From contig CAYVQU010000015.1 in assembly GCA_964453155.1 (NCBI GenBank), positions 1-47,695 of the forward strand: 47,695 bases of DNA, in the 5' to 3' direction. Positions 18,311 to 26,886 of this stretch are shown piece by piece. How positions within the stretch are numbered: position 1 is the first letter of the stretch; every line of letters starts with the position of its first letter. The notes beneath the pieces are model-generated. The model was not told the origin of the DNA. It ran no database searches and saw only the letters and a program-made list of their open reading frames with translations. Both the position numbers and the translations under genes were made by a program. Source of the DNA: CAYVQU01 sp964453155 (lineage in GTDB: Bacteria; Chloroflexota; Anaerolineae; Anaerolineales; UBA11858).

Positions 18311-19393
18311 TCAGGGTAGCCAAGCGGGGAATGATCCGGATGGGATCAACATTACGGTATCCATCGTTTCCAAATCGATCACCAATATCTCCGCTTCGGC
18401 ATAGGCTACACCCAAAGGGATTCGCTGGAATAGAAAGTAGCGTCCAGAGGGGTCAAAGCTGTAATTTGAGTAGGCAAAATCAGGATCGTTGGCCACGACA
18501 AAGCCGTAATCACCCTCCGTTGCTTTTAAAAATAGCTCAAAATGGACTTCGGTACGACTCGTGCGGGCATTTGTGGCGATCCACTCTCCGGTAGGAGACC
18601 AGATTGGGGTCGAAAAACTACTTTCATTGGGACGATAGCCCATCAGGTGCAGGATGTCTTCAGTCTCAAAATCCACCCGGTTTACTACTTCATTGGGACC
18701 AGTGTCGGTGATGAGAAAATCACTATACACCATATAACGGCTATCTGGAGACCAACTACCCACTCGTCCTGATTGGTTCGGAATGAAAAACTCACTCCCA
18801 GTTTCCAGATTAACGATCACCATCCGGCTGTTGGTGCCATCAGAATAAGCCAATTTGCGGCCATCTGGAGACCAGGTGGGCCCATAGCCAATTTTTTCGG
18901 GATTTTGGAACAATCGATAGGTCTCTCCACTGATCGGATTTGCCAACCAGATGCGCGCCGGGCTGTAAGGTTCACCCGGACCCAACCCAGCCTCGATCCG
19001 GCTGTAGGCCAGTTGGGTCCGATCGGGAGACCAGATGGGTGTCGAGCAGCGATCCAGCCCGCAATTGAGCAGTTGTTTCGGACCACTACCATCCCGATTC
19101 ATCGTCCAGATATCGATGCCTTTTTGCTCATTGACGACCGAAAAAGCAATCTGATTACCGTCAGGGGCTGGGGCAAAATCGAAAAGGAAATCCCCTCGAT
19201 CGGTCAGCATTTGGGCCTCACCACCACTGAGGGCGCGGCGGTAAAGATTGTTGTCGGTGTCGCTGCGGTATAAGATATAAAGTTCACGGACAGTCGCTGG
19301 TTTGTGACCACCAATCCAAACTAGACCAGCTATGGCTAAGCTCAAAACCAGGCATACGACCCAAACAGTGTAATCAAAACGATCAAATCTCAT
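18311..19393 (-). CDS. TolB-like beta-propeller protein, membrane-anchored
   Basis: 360 residues. One N-terminal membrane helix or uncleaved signal (about 9-28) is followed by repeated PD40/TolB-type blades, seen as WSPDRTQLAYS, WSPDGRKLAYS, WSPDSRYMVYS and FDPSGRYFLFQ. This should be an extracytoplasmic beta-propeller, used for protein or ligand binding. The start lies three nt after the stop of the TIGR03943 gene, so it is the last gene of a three-gene operon. Its precise role in that operon is unknown. Confidence 0.85.
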   Translation of the reverse strand: MRFDRFDYTVWVVCLVLSLAIAGLVWIGGHKPATVRELYILYRSDTDNNLYRRALSGGEAQMLTDRGDFLFDFAPAPDGNQIAFSVVNEQKGIDIWTMNRDGSGPKQLLNCGLDRCSTPIWSPDRTQLAYSRIEAGLGPGEPYSPARIWLANPISGETYRLFQNPEKIGYGPTWSPDGRKLAYSDGTNSRMVIVNLETGSEFFIPNQSGRVGSWSPDSRYMVYSDFLITDTGPNEVVNRVDFETEDILHLMGYRPNESSFSTPIWSPTGEWIATNARTSRTEVHFELFLKATEGDYGFVVANDPDFAYSNYSFDPSGRYFLFQRIPLGVAYAEAEILVIDLETMDTVMLIPSGSFPAWLP

Positions 19394-19396
19394 GGG

Positions 19397-20155
19397 TTAT
19401 GGAAAAAGGTAGGGCTGCGGTGGTGCCGCGGTGTCTTTGACGCTGTCTGCTCGGATTAACGGGATGGTTTTCCCGCCGACTTCAACGACCGCGACCTCCC
19501 CGCGGACATGCACCCAGGCGTTATCTGGCATTTCGGCAGCGGCTGGCCATTCCACCGCCATTCCAATTGCGAAAGCATCTGCCACGCAGCAGGTGATTGC
19601 CAGCCGGCCAATCAGAAACTGACTGTCGGGCAAGCGGGGGTCGTGATAGACAAAGCCGATCACATCGGCGGTTTCGCCCTCAAACTCGGTGGGATCTTCG
19701 GAAAAATTGAAACTCCGCACCCAATCTAAAATACTCCGCTGGTCAGCCGGCTGATTGAGTTCAACGGTTTGCTGGGCGCCACTAGCGGTTAGCAGGGCGT
19801 CGTTGGATATTCCCCGGCTTTGAATAATATTGGCATCTAATGGTTTGGCCGGAATTAGAAAACCTAATAACAAGGGGATGGCTACGATCCCCACCGACCA
19901 CCGCCGCCCTACGGTTTCATGATGGTGATCATCATGGTCGCAATCGGCATGCGCACACTCGGAAGCTGGTTCGGCGCGTTTAGCTAAGGCAACCGCGCCG
20001 AAAATAAAAAATCCGACCGCAGCCAATATGACCAAATAAAAGAACCGCTCATTAATGTAGTAATACAATTTTCCGGTGATAAACAACTGGAACAGCAACC
20101 CCCCTAAACCCAGAAAAATTAGCCCTTGTAGACGGCGAAAAATCTTGGAAGTCAT
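19397..20155 (-). CDS. TIGR03943-family (YcgQ-like) protein
   Basis: 252 residues. Two N-terminal membrane helices (about 10-55) are followed by a His/Asp-rich stretch HADCDHDDHHHE (about 70-82), probably metal-binding, then a third helix and a soluble domain with VIGFVYHDPRLPDSQFLIGR and TCCVADA. This family is encoded beside DUF318-type permeases; the Bacillus pair YcgQ-YcgR is under zinc (Zur) control. Here too the permease gene is adjacent, 11 bp upstream. The His cluster and the neighbouring znu genes support a role in zinc. Confidence 0.85.
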   Translation of the reverse strand: MTSKIFRRLQGLIFLGLGGLLFQLFITGKLYYYINERFFYLVILAAVGFFIFGAVALAKRAEPASECAHADCDHDDHHHETVGRRWSVGIVAIPLLLGFLIPAKPLDANIIQSRGISNDALLTASGAQQTVELNQPADQRSILDWVRSFNFSEDPTEFEGETADVIGFVYHDPRLPDSQFLIGRLAITCCVADAFAIGMAVEWPAAAEMPDNAWVHVRGEVAVVEVGGKTIPLIRADSVKDTAAPPQPYLFP

Positions 20156-20166
20156 AAAAATCTACT

Positions 20167-21195
20167 TTAGAAAGCCGTAAAATAATTCAAAATCACCGCC
20201 CCCAAGATCGTCATCAATAAGGGTAGTGTGATCAGATAAACTACTGTTTTCTTCCGAAAAACCTGCAGGAACATCAGGGTGCTTTTAATATCAACCATTG
20301 GTCCGAACACCAAAAAAGCCAGAATCGAGCCCGATGTAAACGTGCCAACAAAGGCTAGCGAGACAAACGCATCGACCGTCGAGCAAATCGACAAGATCAC
20401 TCCCAGGGCAATCATGACCAGGATCGATGAGAACGGTCCACTCCCCAGTGCCAACAGGGTCGTTTGGGGGATGAACGTCTGCATTAGGGCGGCTAACATT
20501 GCGCCCAGGATCAAATAACGACCCATGTCGAAAAATTCATCTCCGGCCAACTGGAGTACCTGTCGTAACCGGGCAGTTAGTGGTTGTTTCGGAGATGGTT
20601 CTGCTGGTGTGGATTCTCCCAGGCCCCCCATCAGCGGGGCAATTGCACTTGGCCGTAAGATCCACCAGGGATATTTTTGAACGGAAAAAATCAACCCCAC
20701 GCTGACGGCAATCACCAGGCTCAAGCCAACCCGTAGCCAGAGCATTGGCCCCCAACCGTAGGCCGCCAAGGTGCTGGCAATCACAATCGGATTGAGGACC
20801 GGGGAAGCTAACAGGAACGCCACCCCCACTGAAGTTGGCAACCCTTTTTTGAATAGTCGCCGGGTGAGGGGCACCACTCCGCACTCACAGACGGGGAAAA
20901 ATAATCCCATCAGCCCCCCAGTCAGCGCGCCCAGGAGGGGATTATGGGGAATGAAACGTTGGAGTTGATCTTGGCTAAAAAATACTTCTACGATCCCGGA
21001 GGCCAGGGTTCCCAGGAGTAAAAAGGGGGCTGCTTCGATGAAAATCCCTAAAAAAATCGTCGTAAATATGGAAAGTTGTTCAGGGATGGCGAGGGCCCCC
21101 GTGGAAATACTTTGAAGGGTAATCCATACGAAAAAAATTACCAATCCTAACCCGATTGCACCCAAAAATTCTCCGAAACGCTTCATGGGGCTCAT
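20167..21195 (-). CDS. DUF318/ArsP-type permease (YcgR-like)
   Basis: 342 residues with eight or more membrane helices in two similar halves. The motifs ASPVLNPIV in the first half, FFPVCECGVVPL just before it, and CSTVDAFVSL in the second half are typical of the DUF318 permease family, which includes ArsP and YcgR. The transported species is not known; association with the TIGR03943 partner and znu genes points to zinc or a zinc-ligand complex. AAGG precedes the ATG. It is the first gene of a minus-strand operon divergent from znuA, with a 151-bp shared control region. Confidence 0.85.
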   Translation of the reverse strand: MSPMKRFGEFLGAIGLGLVIFFVWITLQSISTGALAIPEQLSIFTTIFLGIFIEAAPFLLLGTLASGIVEVFFSQDQLQRFIPHNPLLGALTGGLMGLFFPVCECGVVPLTRRLFKKGLPTSVGVAFLLASPVLNPIVIASTLAAYGWGPMLWLRVGLSLVIAVSVGLIFSVQKYPWWILRPSAIAPLMGGLGESTPAEPSPKQPLTARLRQVLQLAGDEFFDMGRYLILGAMLAALMQTFIPQTTLLALGSGPFSSILVMIALGVILSICSTVDAFVSLAFVGTFTSGSILAFLVFGPMVDIKSTLMFLQVFRKKTVVYLITLPLLMTILGAVILNYFTAF

Positions 21196-21265
21196 TTTAC
21201 CTTAACCCCGATCGACCACTTTCCCGACAATATTAGCGTTGCCAAAGAATCTCAGCGCAGCAGGG

Positions 21266-21294
21266 TTGACAGTGGTATCGTCGAATAGTAAACT
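21266..21294 (+). promoter_or_regulatory. Promoter of znuA
   Basis: A consensus TTGACA (21266-21271), a 17-nt spacer and TAAACT (21289-21294) predict a start near 21301, immediately before the palindrome at 21302-21326. GAGGTG (21336-21341) is the ribosome site for the ATG at 21347. Confidence 0.6.
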
Positions 21295-21301
21295 CAATCA
21301 A

Positions 21302-21326
21302 GTTATTGAAAATGATTTTCAATAAC
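21302..21326. promoter_or_regulatory. Perfect 25-bp palindrome, probable Zur/Fur operator
   Basis: The arms GTTATTGAAAAT and ATTTTCAATAAC surround a single central G. The site covers the predicted transcription start of znuA, so a bound Fur-family repressor would block it. The inner TGAAAATGATTTTCA resembles Fur-family boxes. Fur homologue 2 is the likeliest binder; the divergent permease operon could also be controlled. Confidence 0.75.
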
Positions 21327-21346
21327 AACTATACAGAGGTGTTTAT

Positions 21347-22384
21347 ATGAAGAAAACAATAACGCTAATTTTGTCTGGCATTCTCCTTTTTGCGTTGATG
21401 GCTTGTGATCAGTCCGAAAATCAGGCTGAATCTAGCGGCAAACTTCAGGTGGTGGCCACCACCACCATCGTTGGGGATGTGGTCGCCCAGGTCGGCGGTG
21501 ACTTGATCAACCTAACCATCATGTTGCCAGTTGGCACTGATCCCCACAGTTTTGATCCGACCCCTCAAGATATGGCCTCATTTGGAAATGCGGATGTAAT
21601 ATTTGCCAATGGCGCGGGGTTGGAAGAGTTCTTAGACAGCTTGATCGAGAGTGCGGGCGCGGCGGATAAGGTTGTCCATGTATCTGAGGGCATTGACTTT
21701 CTAATGTCCGCAGGAGAACATGACCATGAGGGAGAAGAACACGAGCACGAAGGTGAAGAACATGACCATGAAGGGGAGGAACACAAGCATGAAGGCGAAG
21801 AGCATGACCATGAGGGAGAAGAACACGAACATGAGGGGGAGGAGCATCATCATGAGGGGGTTGATCCCCACACCTGGACAGACCCTCACAATGTGATGGT
21901 CTGGGTCCACAATATCGAGCACGAACTCAGTGAAGCTGATCCTGAAAATATTGAGGCCTACGCTGCCAATGCAGAGCAGTATGAGAGCGAACTCGAAAAC
22001 TTGGATGCTTGGATACAGGAGCAAGTAGCATTGATCCCCGTAGGAGATCGTAAACTGGTCACTGACCATACGCTGTATACCTACTTCGCGGCTGCGTACG
22101 GCTTTGAGCAGGTGGGCGCCCTGATCCCGGGATTTAGCTCGCTGGCCGAGCCCTCGGCGAAGGAGATGGCTGCTATCGAGGCTGCTATTCGCGACTTGGA
22201 TGTGCCAGCGATCTTCGTCGGCAACACAGTGAATTCTTCGCTAGCTGAACGGGTCGCCGCCGATACCGGTACCCAAGTGGTTGCGGTGTTCACTGGCTCG
22301 TTGAGCGCCCCAGATGGGGAGGCCCCTTCGTATCTCGAATATATGCGATACAATACCACTGCGTTTGTGGAGGCCCTCCGGTAG
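21347..22384 (+). CDS. znuA: ZnuA-type zinc-binding lipoprotein with His-rich loop
   Basis: 345 residues. The signal peptide ends in a lipobox, LMAC, with Cys20 as lipid attachment. The cluster-A-I solute-binding fold shows DPHSFDPTPQDM, VDPHTWTDP, TDHTLYTYFAAAYG and a C-terminal TGSLS segment. Between the first and second His ligands lies a loop of seven HxHEGEE-type heptads (from residue 125), seen in DNA as 21-bp repeats. Such loops bind several zinc ions with lower affinity and feed the transporter. It starts the znuA-znuC-znuB operon and has the operator just upstream. Confidence 0.93.
   Translation: MKKTITLILSGILLFALMACDQSENQAESSGKLQVVATTTIVGDVVAQVGGDLINLTIMLPVGTDPHSFDPTPQDMASFGNADVIFANGAGLEEFLDSLIESAGAADKVVHVSEGIDFLMSAGEHDHEGEEHEHEGEEHDHEGEEHKHEGEEHDHEGEEHEHEGEEHHHEGVDPHTWTDPHNVMVWVHNIEHELSEADPENIEAYAANAEQYESELENLDAWIQEQVALIPVGDRKLVTDHTLYTYFAAAYGFEQVGALIPGFSSLAEPSAKEMAAIEAAIRDLDVPAIFVGNTVNSSLAERVAADTGTQVVAVFTGSLSAPDGEAPSYLEYMRYNTTAFVEALR
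21719..21859 (+). repeat. Seven 21-bp tandem repeats in znuA encoding HxHEGEE
   Basis: The heptads read HDHEGEE, HEHEGEE, HDHEGEE, HKHEGEE, HDHEGEE, HEHEGEE and HHHEG. Units 1 and 5 are identical at the DNA level, which suggests duplication of larger blocks. The number of units may vary between strains. Confidence 0.9.
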
Positions 22385-22487
22385 GATGGTCAAGCATTCG
22401 CCAATCCAATACATAAGAAAGGGCAAGGCTTGTGGGCATTCATAGTTTTCTTAATTCCCCCAGGCGCCTCGCCCCACCGTTCAAAAT

Positions 22488-23321
22488 ATGATCTTCGAAG
22501 AACTCCAAAAAACATCCCAACATCTGAGAAAACAACGCGATCCTCACCGCTCCGATGCCCCCATCTTGCACGCTGTGGGCGTCGGTCTGCGATACGAGAG
22601 CGGGATGGCCTTGGATCAGATCGATTTTGAACTTCTAGCTGGTGATCGGCTGGCAATTGTGGGCCCGAACGGAGCCGGAAAGAGTACCCTTCTCAAGATC
22701 ATTGCTGGGGTGTTGAAACCCACGGATGGTCAAGTCAATATTTTTGGACACGATCCCGGTGGCCATATCTGCATTGCCTATGTCCCCCAACGCAATCAGG
22801 TCGATTGGACTTTCCCAGTCACGGTGGCCGATGTGGTTATGATGGGCCGGGTGGGTCAAATGGGGCTGTTCCGCAACCCCAAATCCAGCGATTGGACCAT
22901 TGTTCACCAGGCTCTTGAAATTGTCGGTATGGCAGACTTCTCCAAGCGGCAAATCAACCAACTCTCCGGCGGTCAGCAGCAACGAATGTTCATCGCCCGC
23001 GCCCTATCCCAAGAAGCTGAACTGATGCTGATGGATGAACCCCTTACAGGTCTAGATATTAACTCCCAAGAAGAAGTTTTTCGCATCTTGGATGATCTCA
23101 AGAGCCGGGCGGTAACGGTGCTGGTTTCCCTCCATGATCTTAAACTGGCCTCTCAAAAATTTGATCAGGTCATGCTGCTGCACCAAAAAATGATCGCTAT
23201 CGGCCCGCCCGACGAGGTTTTAACCCCCGAAAATCTGCTGACAGCCTATGGAGGGCACCTCCACCTGGTCCCCACCGAAGATGGAACCCTGGCGCTGGGT
23301 GATACCTGCTGTGGGGAATAG
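22488..23321 (+). CDS. znuC: ZnuC-type ATPase of zinc ABC transporter
   Basis: 277 residues. Walker A GPNGAGKST, Q-loop YVPQRNQVDWTFPVTV, signature LSGGQQQR, Walker B LMLMDEPLTGLD and His switch SLHDLKL. The VDWTFPVTV form and the MMGR segment are typical of metal (Zn/Mn) ABC ATPases. It energises uptake from ZnuA through ZnuB. It follows znuA by 103 bp and has no clear ribosome site. Manganese uptake is an alternative, but the His-rich ZnuA and neighbours favour zinc. Confidence 0.9.
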   Translation: MIFEELQKTSQHLRKQRDPHRSDAPILHAVGVGLRYESGMALDQIDFELLAGDRLAIVGPNGAGKSTLLKIIAGVLKPTDGQVNIFGHDPGGHICIAYVPQRNQVDWTFPVTVADVVMMGRVGQMGLFRNPKSSDWTIVHQALEIVGMADFSKRQINQLSGGQQQRMFIARALSQEAELMLMDEPLTGLDINSQEEVFRILDDLKSRAVTVLVSLHDLKLASQKFDQVMLLHQKMIAIGPPDEVLTPENLLTAYGGHLHLVPTEDGTLALGDTCCGE

Positions 23322-23433
23322 TCAAAATTGTCTAATTCGTCCAATGGGCCCGATAGGTGTAAGAAGTTGTGTCCAGGCAGCGCCTTATGACATTTTCGAC
23401 CAATTAGACCTCTAAGACACTTCATACCATCCT

Positions 23434-24300
23434 ATGCTCGAATTTCTCATTGAACCTCTCACCAATAATCTATTCATGATCCGGGGATTGAGCGCCGCGA
23501 TCATGATCGGTACGGTTTCGGCAGTGATTGGTACCTATGTGGTGTTGCGCGGCATGGCGTTTTTTGGCGATGCCCTGGCGCATGCTATCTTACCGGGAAT
23601 TTCTGTCGGATATTTGATCCACGATGGGGCGCGGGCGCCGCTGTTTTGGTGGGCATTAGGTTCGGCGATTTTGAGTTCTTTAGGGATTGGGGCGATTACG
23701 CGCAACACCAAGATCAAAGAGGATACTGCAATTGGGATTGTCTTTGCGGGTACCTTTGCTTTGGGGATTGCCTTAATCTCTACCCAACGCAGCTATTCAG
23801 TGGATCTGGCGCATTTCCTTTTTGGGGATATTCTAGGTATCCGGTCCGGGGATTTATGGTTGATCGCCATCTTTGGGGGGCTGGTCCTCATGGCGGTTTT
23901 TGCATTCTATAAAGAATTTATGGTGCTTTCTTTCGATCCCATCTTGGCGGCCACGCTACGGCTGCCAGTCCGACTGCTGGAATCGTTCCTGCTTATATTG
24001 ATCGCGGTCACCATCGTGATCTCACTCCAGGCTGTGGGAGTCGCATTGATGGTGGCCATGTTGGTTACGCCGGCTGCAACCGCCTACCTGATAACTCGCC
24101 GCCTCCCGATGATGATGGCCCTTGCGGCGGCGATTTCATCGTTCTCCGGGGTGGTGGGGATCTATTTGTCTTACTATTTGAGTATTGCTACTGGGGCTGT
24201 TATCGTTTTAGTATGTACCGCGCTATTTGGATTGGTCTGGGCCGGGCAGACCTGGCTCACTCGCCGCCGCCAACGCCCTGGATTTCAATCCGTATCCTAA
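23434..24300 (+). CDS. znuB: ZnuB-type permease of zinc ABC transporter
   Basis: 288 residues with about eight membrane segments. The sequence GTYVVLRGMAFFGDALAHAILPGISVGYLI near the N-terminus (read here in parts: VVLRGMAFFGDALAHAILPG) is the conserved ABC-3 permease region that contacts the ATPase. Later, VGVALMVAMLVTPAATAYL is also typical. It forms the membrane channel for ZnuC. It is the last gene of the operon and is followed by a terminator. Confidence 0.92.
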   Translation: MLEFLIEPLTNNLFMIRGLSAAIMIGTVSAVIGTYVVLRGMAFFGDALAHAILPGISVGYLIHDGARAPLFWWALGSAILSSLGIGAITRNTKIKEDTAIGIVFAGTFALGIALISTQRSYSVDLAHFLFGDILGIRSGDLWLIAIFGGLVLMAVFAFYKEFMVLSFDPILAATLRLPVRLLESFLLILIAVTIVISLQAVGVALMVAMLVTPAATAYLITRRLPMMMALAAAISSFSGVVGIYLSYYLSIATGAVIVLVCTALFGLVWAGQTWLTRRRQRPGFQSVS

Positions 24301-24337
24301 TCTTTCTCTCCCTCTGTGATCATCAGAATCTACGAAA

Positions 24338-24369
24338 AACCCCGTTAAGTTTCCAGACTGAACGGGGTT
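24338..24369 (+). terminator. Terminator of znuACB
   Basis: AACCCCGTT (24338-24346) pairs with AACGGGGTT (24361-24369) around a 14-nt loop, 37 bp after znuB. The downstream tail (CTAATTAATG) is AT-rich but not a clean T-tract. The remaining sequence to 24489 holds no gene. Confidence 0.65.
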
Positions 24370-24489
24370 CTAATTAATGTAGCACAACCAGCATCCTGCT
24401 TAGGACAGGCCTGAGTTGGTCAACGGGATGATTTCTCTATCCCATTTTGCATATCATGGGGAAAATGAGTAATATTTTTAAGGTGAGTC

Positions 24490-25110
24490 CTAATTTATGG
24501 GCTGTTTCTCGACGGTGTAAATACAAGCTTCAGCCCCCATTGCAACACATTGCGTTTCAGCAATTCGGAATTCTTTTCCACCGGTAGCCCAGGTGGAAGC
24601 GGCTTTTAACACGCCAATACCTAAATGGCAGACGGGTTCGGTAGCCTGCCGTTCCCAACACATCGGGCAGGTTTCGATAATCCAATACCAATAGGTGTCA
24701 TCTTCGTCGATGCGGACAACCTGGTCGCTGACAGTGTTGAAGAATTTCGAGAAGAACTGCAAGCCAACTCGATGCCGAACTTCGGTAGAGCCCACACTCA
24801 TGGCTCTTTGCGCCATTTTTTGGACTTTATCATATTTCTTCAAGCTGTGCGTGAAAGTCTGTTCGCCGCCGCGGGTGGCAAATACGCGCGCCCCGCGGGA
24901 GCCGTACATGTCATATAAGGCTTGCTGTAACTGGGCTACATGTGAAAATGAGAAAGCTTTCGAGATATTATCTGCCGGATAATTCCCAATATATTCTTGC
25001 AATCCAGCTAAATTCAAGAGCGCATTGACCCCGTTGGTACCTAGAATTTCTTCAGCAGAGGTTAAAATACTACGTCCCCAGATATTCGGATAAAATAATT
25101 GATCAGTCAT
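24490..25110 (-). CDS. V4R-domain protein
   Basis: 206 residues. The second half has the V4R (4-vinyl reductase) pattern: ETCPMCWE, then PVCHLGIGVLKAA, then ETQCVAMGAEACIY, with Cys positions that bind metal or ligand in family members. V4R domains occur in BchJ-related proteins of bacteriochlorophyll synthesis and, more often, as small-molecule sensors in regulators. Standing alone, it is more likely a sensor or ligand-binding protein than an enzyme. AAGG lies close to the ATG. It is 140 bp downstream of the epimerase gene on the same strand. Confidence 0.8.
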   Translation of the reverse strand: MTDQLFYPNIWGRSILTSAEEILGTNGVNALLNLAGLQEYIGNYPADNISKAFSFSHVAQLQQALYDMYGSRGARVFATRGGEQTFTHSLKKYDKVQKMAQRAMSVGSTEVRHRVGLQFFSKFFNTVSDQVVRIDEDDTYWYWIIETCPMCWERQATEPVCHLGIGVLKAASTWATGGKEFRIAETQCVAMGAEACIYTVEKQPIN

Positions 25111-25250
25111 AATCCTTACCTTCTACAATCTTTCCAAAGAAGTAATTTGGATTATACCCTGTCCAGACAAGAATTGCCCACCCTGAGGGTTTGGGGGCTA
25201 ACAAAATTGTCCGGTCAGAATTGAAGTTTGTGCGGGGCGAGTGGGCTTTT

Positions 25251-26189
25251 TCAGCGCTTGCTGCGAGCCTTAAAGCGCTTATCCTGGTCTAGGGTTTGGC
25301 GTAGGCCCTGTTCAAGTGAAGTTTGGGGGTAGTAATTTAATTTCGCGGCTGCTAATTCTAAATCGGCACACATTCGGCCGACCCCCGGTTCTGAGCGGGG
25401 ATTATAGATTATCTCCGCCTGATCGTTGGTCAAAGTTTGAATGAGTTGGACAATGGACCGGATATTGACCTCGGTTCCGCTGCCGACATTGATAACTAGG
25501 TCGTTTATGGTCGGCGCAGTTGCCGCGGCCACCATGGCCCGAATCACGTCGTCAACATAGACATAGTCCCGCGTCTGTTTGCCATCGCCGTGAATGACCA
25601 GCGTTCCCCCGCGCACCGCTTGTCGTAAAAAATTTGGGATTACCGGGGGATGTGAAGCTGGCAGGCGTTGCCCAGGTCCGTAGGCATTAAAAACCCGTAA
25701 ACTGACAGTATCAATTCCCCACAGCCGTCCAATCGTGCGGACATAGGCCTCCGATGCTAATTTCGATACGGCATAAGGTGAACCAGGATTAGGGACCAAA
25801 TCCTCGGTTAACGGTTGCTGGGCTTGCTGTCCATACACGGCCCCCGATGAGATGAAAACCACCCGCCCAACGCCAACGTCCCGCATGGCTTCCATTAAAC
25901 TGACGGTGCCGCCGACGTTGACGGCATTGTATTCTCTCGGGTACAAAACCGATTCAGAAACCGCCACCCGCGCCGCCAGATGATAAACGCAGTCGATATC
26001 TTGCAATAAGGTCCACAATTTAGGCCGGTCATTGACATCGCCGCGGGTAAAGTGGACTTCGTCGCTCAAGGCCTCGGGGTTTCCGGCCGAAAGATCGTCT
26101 AAACCGCGGACAAGGTGTCCTTCTTGGGCCAGAAAATTAGCCAATGCCGCCCCTAAAAAGCCAGCCGCACCAGTGATGAGAAAATTCAT
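25251..26189 (-). CDS. NAD-dependent sugar-nucleotide epimerase/dehydratase
   Basis: An extended short-chain dehydrogenase of 312 residues. The N-terminal TGAAGFLG binds NAD, YAVSK holds the catalytic Tyr and Lys, and VFNAYGPGQR is the usual substrate-binding segment. Relatives include UDP-glucose 4-epimerase and UDP-glucuronate decarboxylase; the exact substrate is unclear. The frame extends to a TTG at 26201, but I take the ATG at 26189, which puts the Rossmann fold at the very N-terminus. Neither start has a strong ribosome site. Confidence 0.85.
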   Translation of the reverse strand: MNFLITGAAGFLGAALANFLAQEGHLVRGLDDLSAGNPEALSDEVHFTRGDVNDRPKLWTLLQDIDCVYHLAARVAVSESVLYPREYNAVNVGGTVSLMEAMRDVGVGRVVFISSGAVYGQQAQQPLTEDLVPNPGSPYAVSKLASEAYVRTIGRLWGIDTVSLRVFNAYGPGQRLPASHPPVIPNFLRQAVRGGTLVIHGDGKQTRDYVYVDDVIRAMVAAATAPTINDLVINVGSGTEVNIRSIVQLIQTLTNDQAEIIYNPRSEPGVGRMCADLELAAAKLNYYPQTSLEQGLRQTLDQDKRFKARSKR

Positions 26190-26371
26190 ATTTTGGTCCA
26201 AATTTTAAAGTGGATTCTGGCAAGCAGTGGAGGGGATTATAGCATGGAGCGGAAAAAACGATTAAACATTTGCCTACTCAATAATTTTTATGTCAATTCA
26301 GATCTTAGAAAGTAGATGTAGTCAATTTTTTATAACCCCCCCCATAATTGCCGTTTTACTAAAATGGGAAC

Positions 26372-26401
26372 TTGACAAAAATAGAACAAATTTGCTAATA
26401 T
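26372..26401 (+). promoter_or_regulatory. Strong promoter of a short intergenic transcript
   Basis: TTGACA (26372-26377), an 18-nt spacer and TAATAT (26396-26401). The predicted start is near 26408. The only signal downstream before the terminator at 26604-26629 is a 27-codon open frame. Confidence 0.6.
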
Positions 26402-26503
26402 TGTGGTGTTGGAGCACAAATTTATCATTGATTGCGCTTCTTTGTTGGGTACATTGTCGAAAAATCGACCCGCGCAATCATGATCTAATGGTCGATAATT
26501 AAA

Positions 26504-26587
26504 ATGCAAGAAGCTAAAAAATCAATTCAAGCGAAAGTAAATAAGGTTGTGGATGTGGTTATGTTTGTGGTTACTACCATTACCTAA
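26504..26587 (+). CDS. Possible 27-residue peptide
   Basis: ATG to TAA, encoding a Lys/Gln-rich N-terminal half and a hydrophobic C-terminal half ending VVMFVVTTIT. It lies wholly between a good promoter and a good terminator. There is no clear ribosome site before the ATG, so the transcript may instead be a non-coding RNA of about 220 nt. I do not recognise the peptide. An amphipathic or membrane-active role is possible from composition only. Confidence 0.3.
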   Translation: MQEAKKSIQAKVNKVVDVVMFVVTTIT

Positions 26588-26603
26588 GAATTGATTAGCA
26601 TTG

Positions 26604-26629
26604 GCTCCCCCGGCGGGAGCTATTTTTTT
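26604..26629 (+). terminator. Rho-independent terminator of the short transcript
   Basis: GCTCCC (26604-26609), a 5-nt loop CCGGC and GGGAGC (26615-26620), followed by TA and seven T residues (26623-26629). It is 16 bp after the 27-codon frame. Confidence 0.75.
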
Positions 26630-26886
26630 GTATATTAACCCTATCGCTCCGGCGGCGGTCAGGCATCCGGAGCGACAAGGGATCAATCCAGCGAGGGATT
26701 GAGGTGTTCATTATAACATTGGCTGAGACCCAAATCGCTAAAAAATTTTTAGTTAATAGGGGGGCGTCTTGATCTTTTGAATTAAGAAAACATGCTGAAC
26801 CTAAATTTGGGCCTCCGACATGCAATCAAAAAGGTTCATTTTTTTACCAGTCGGTTTTTAAGTTCCAATGAGATTCAGGAGTATGT

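Noticed and set aside
21719..21859. Regular 21-bp repeats considered as a CRISPR-like array
   Set aside because: They are in-frame codon repeats for HxHEGEE inside znuA, with no spacers.
26380..26402. LexA-like GAAC-containing sequence within the small-RNA promoter
   Set aside because: The match is to one half-site only and the LexA box of this lineage is unknown to me.
26290..26502. Open frame of 70 codons before the short transcription unit
   Set aside because: The promoter TTGACA/TAATAT lies inside it, it has no ribosome site, and its composition (many Cys, Trp and Leu without pattern) looks accidental.
26595..26825. Minus-strand frame of 76 codons
   Set aside because: It overlaps a terminator and two hairpins, and no ribosome site or recognisable protein pattern is present.
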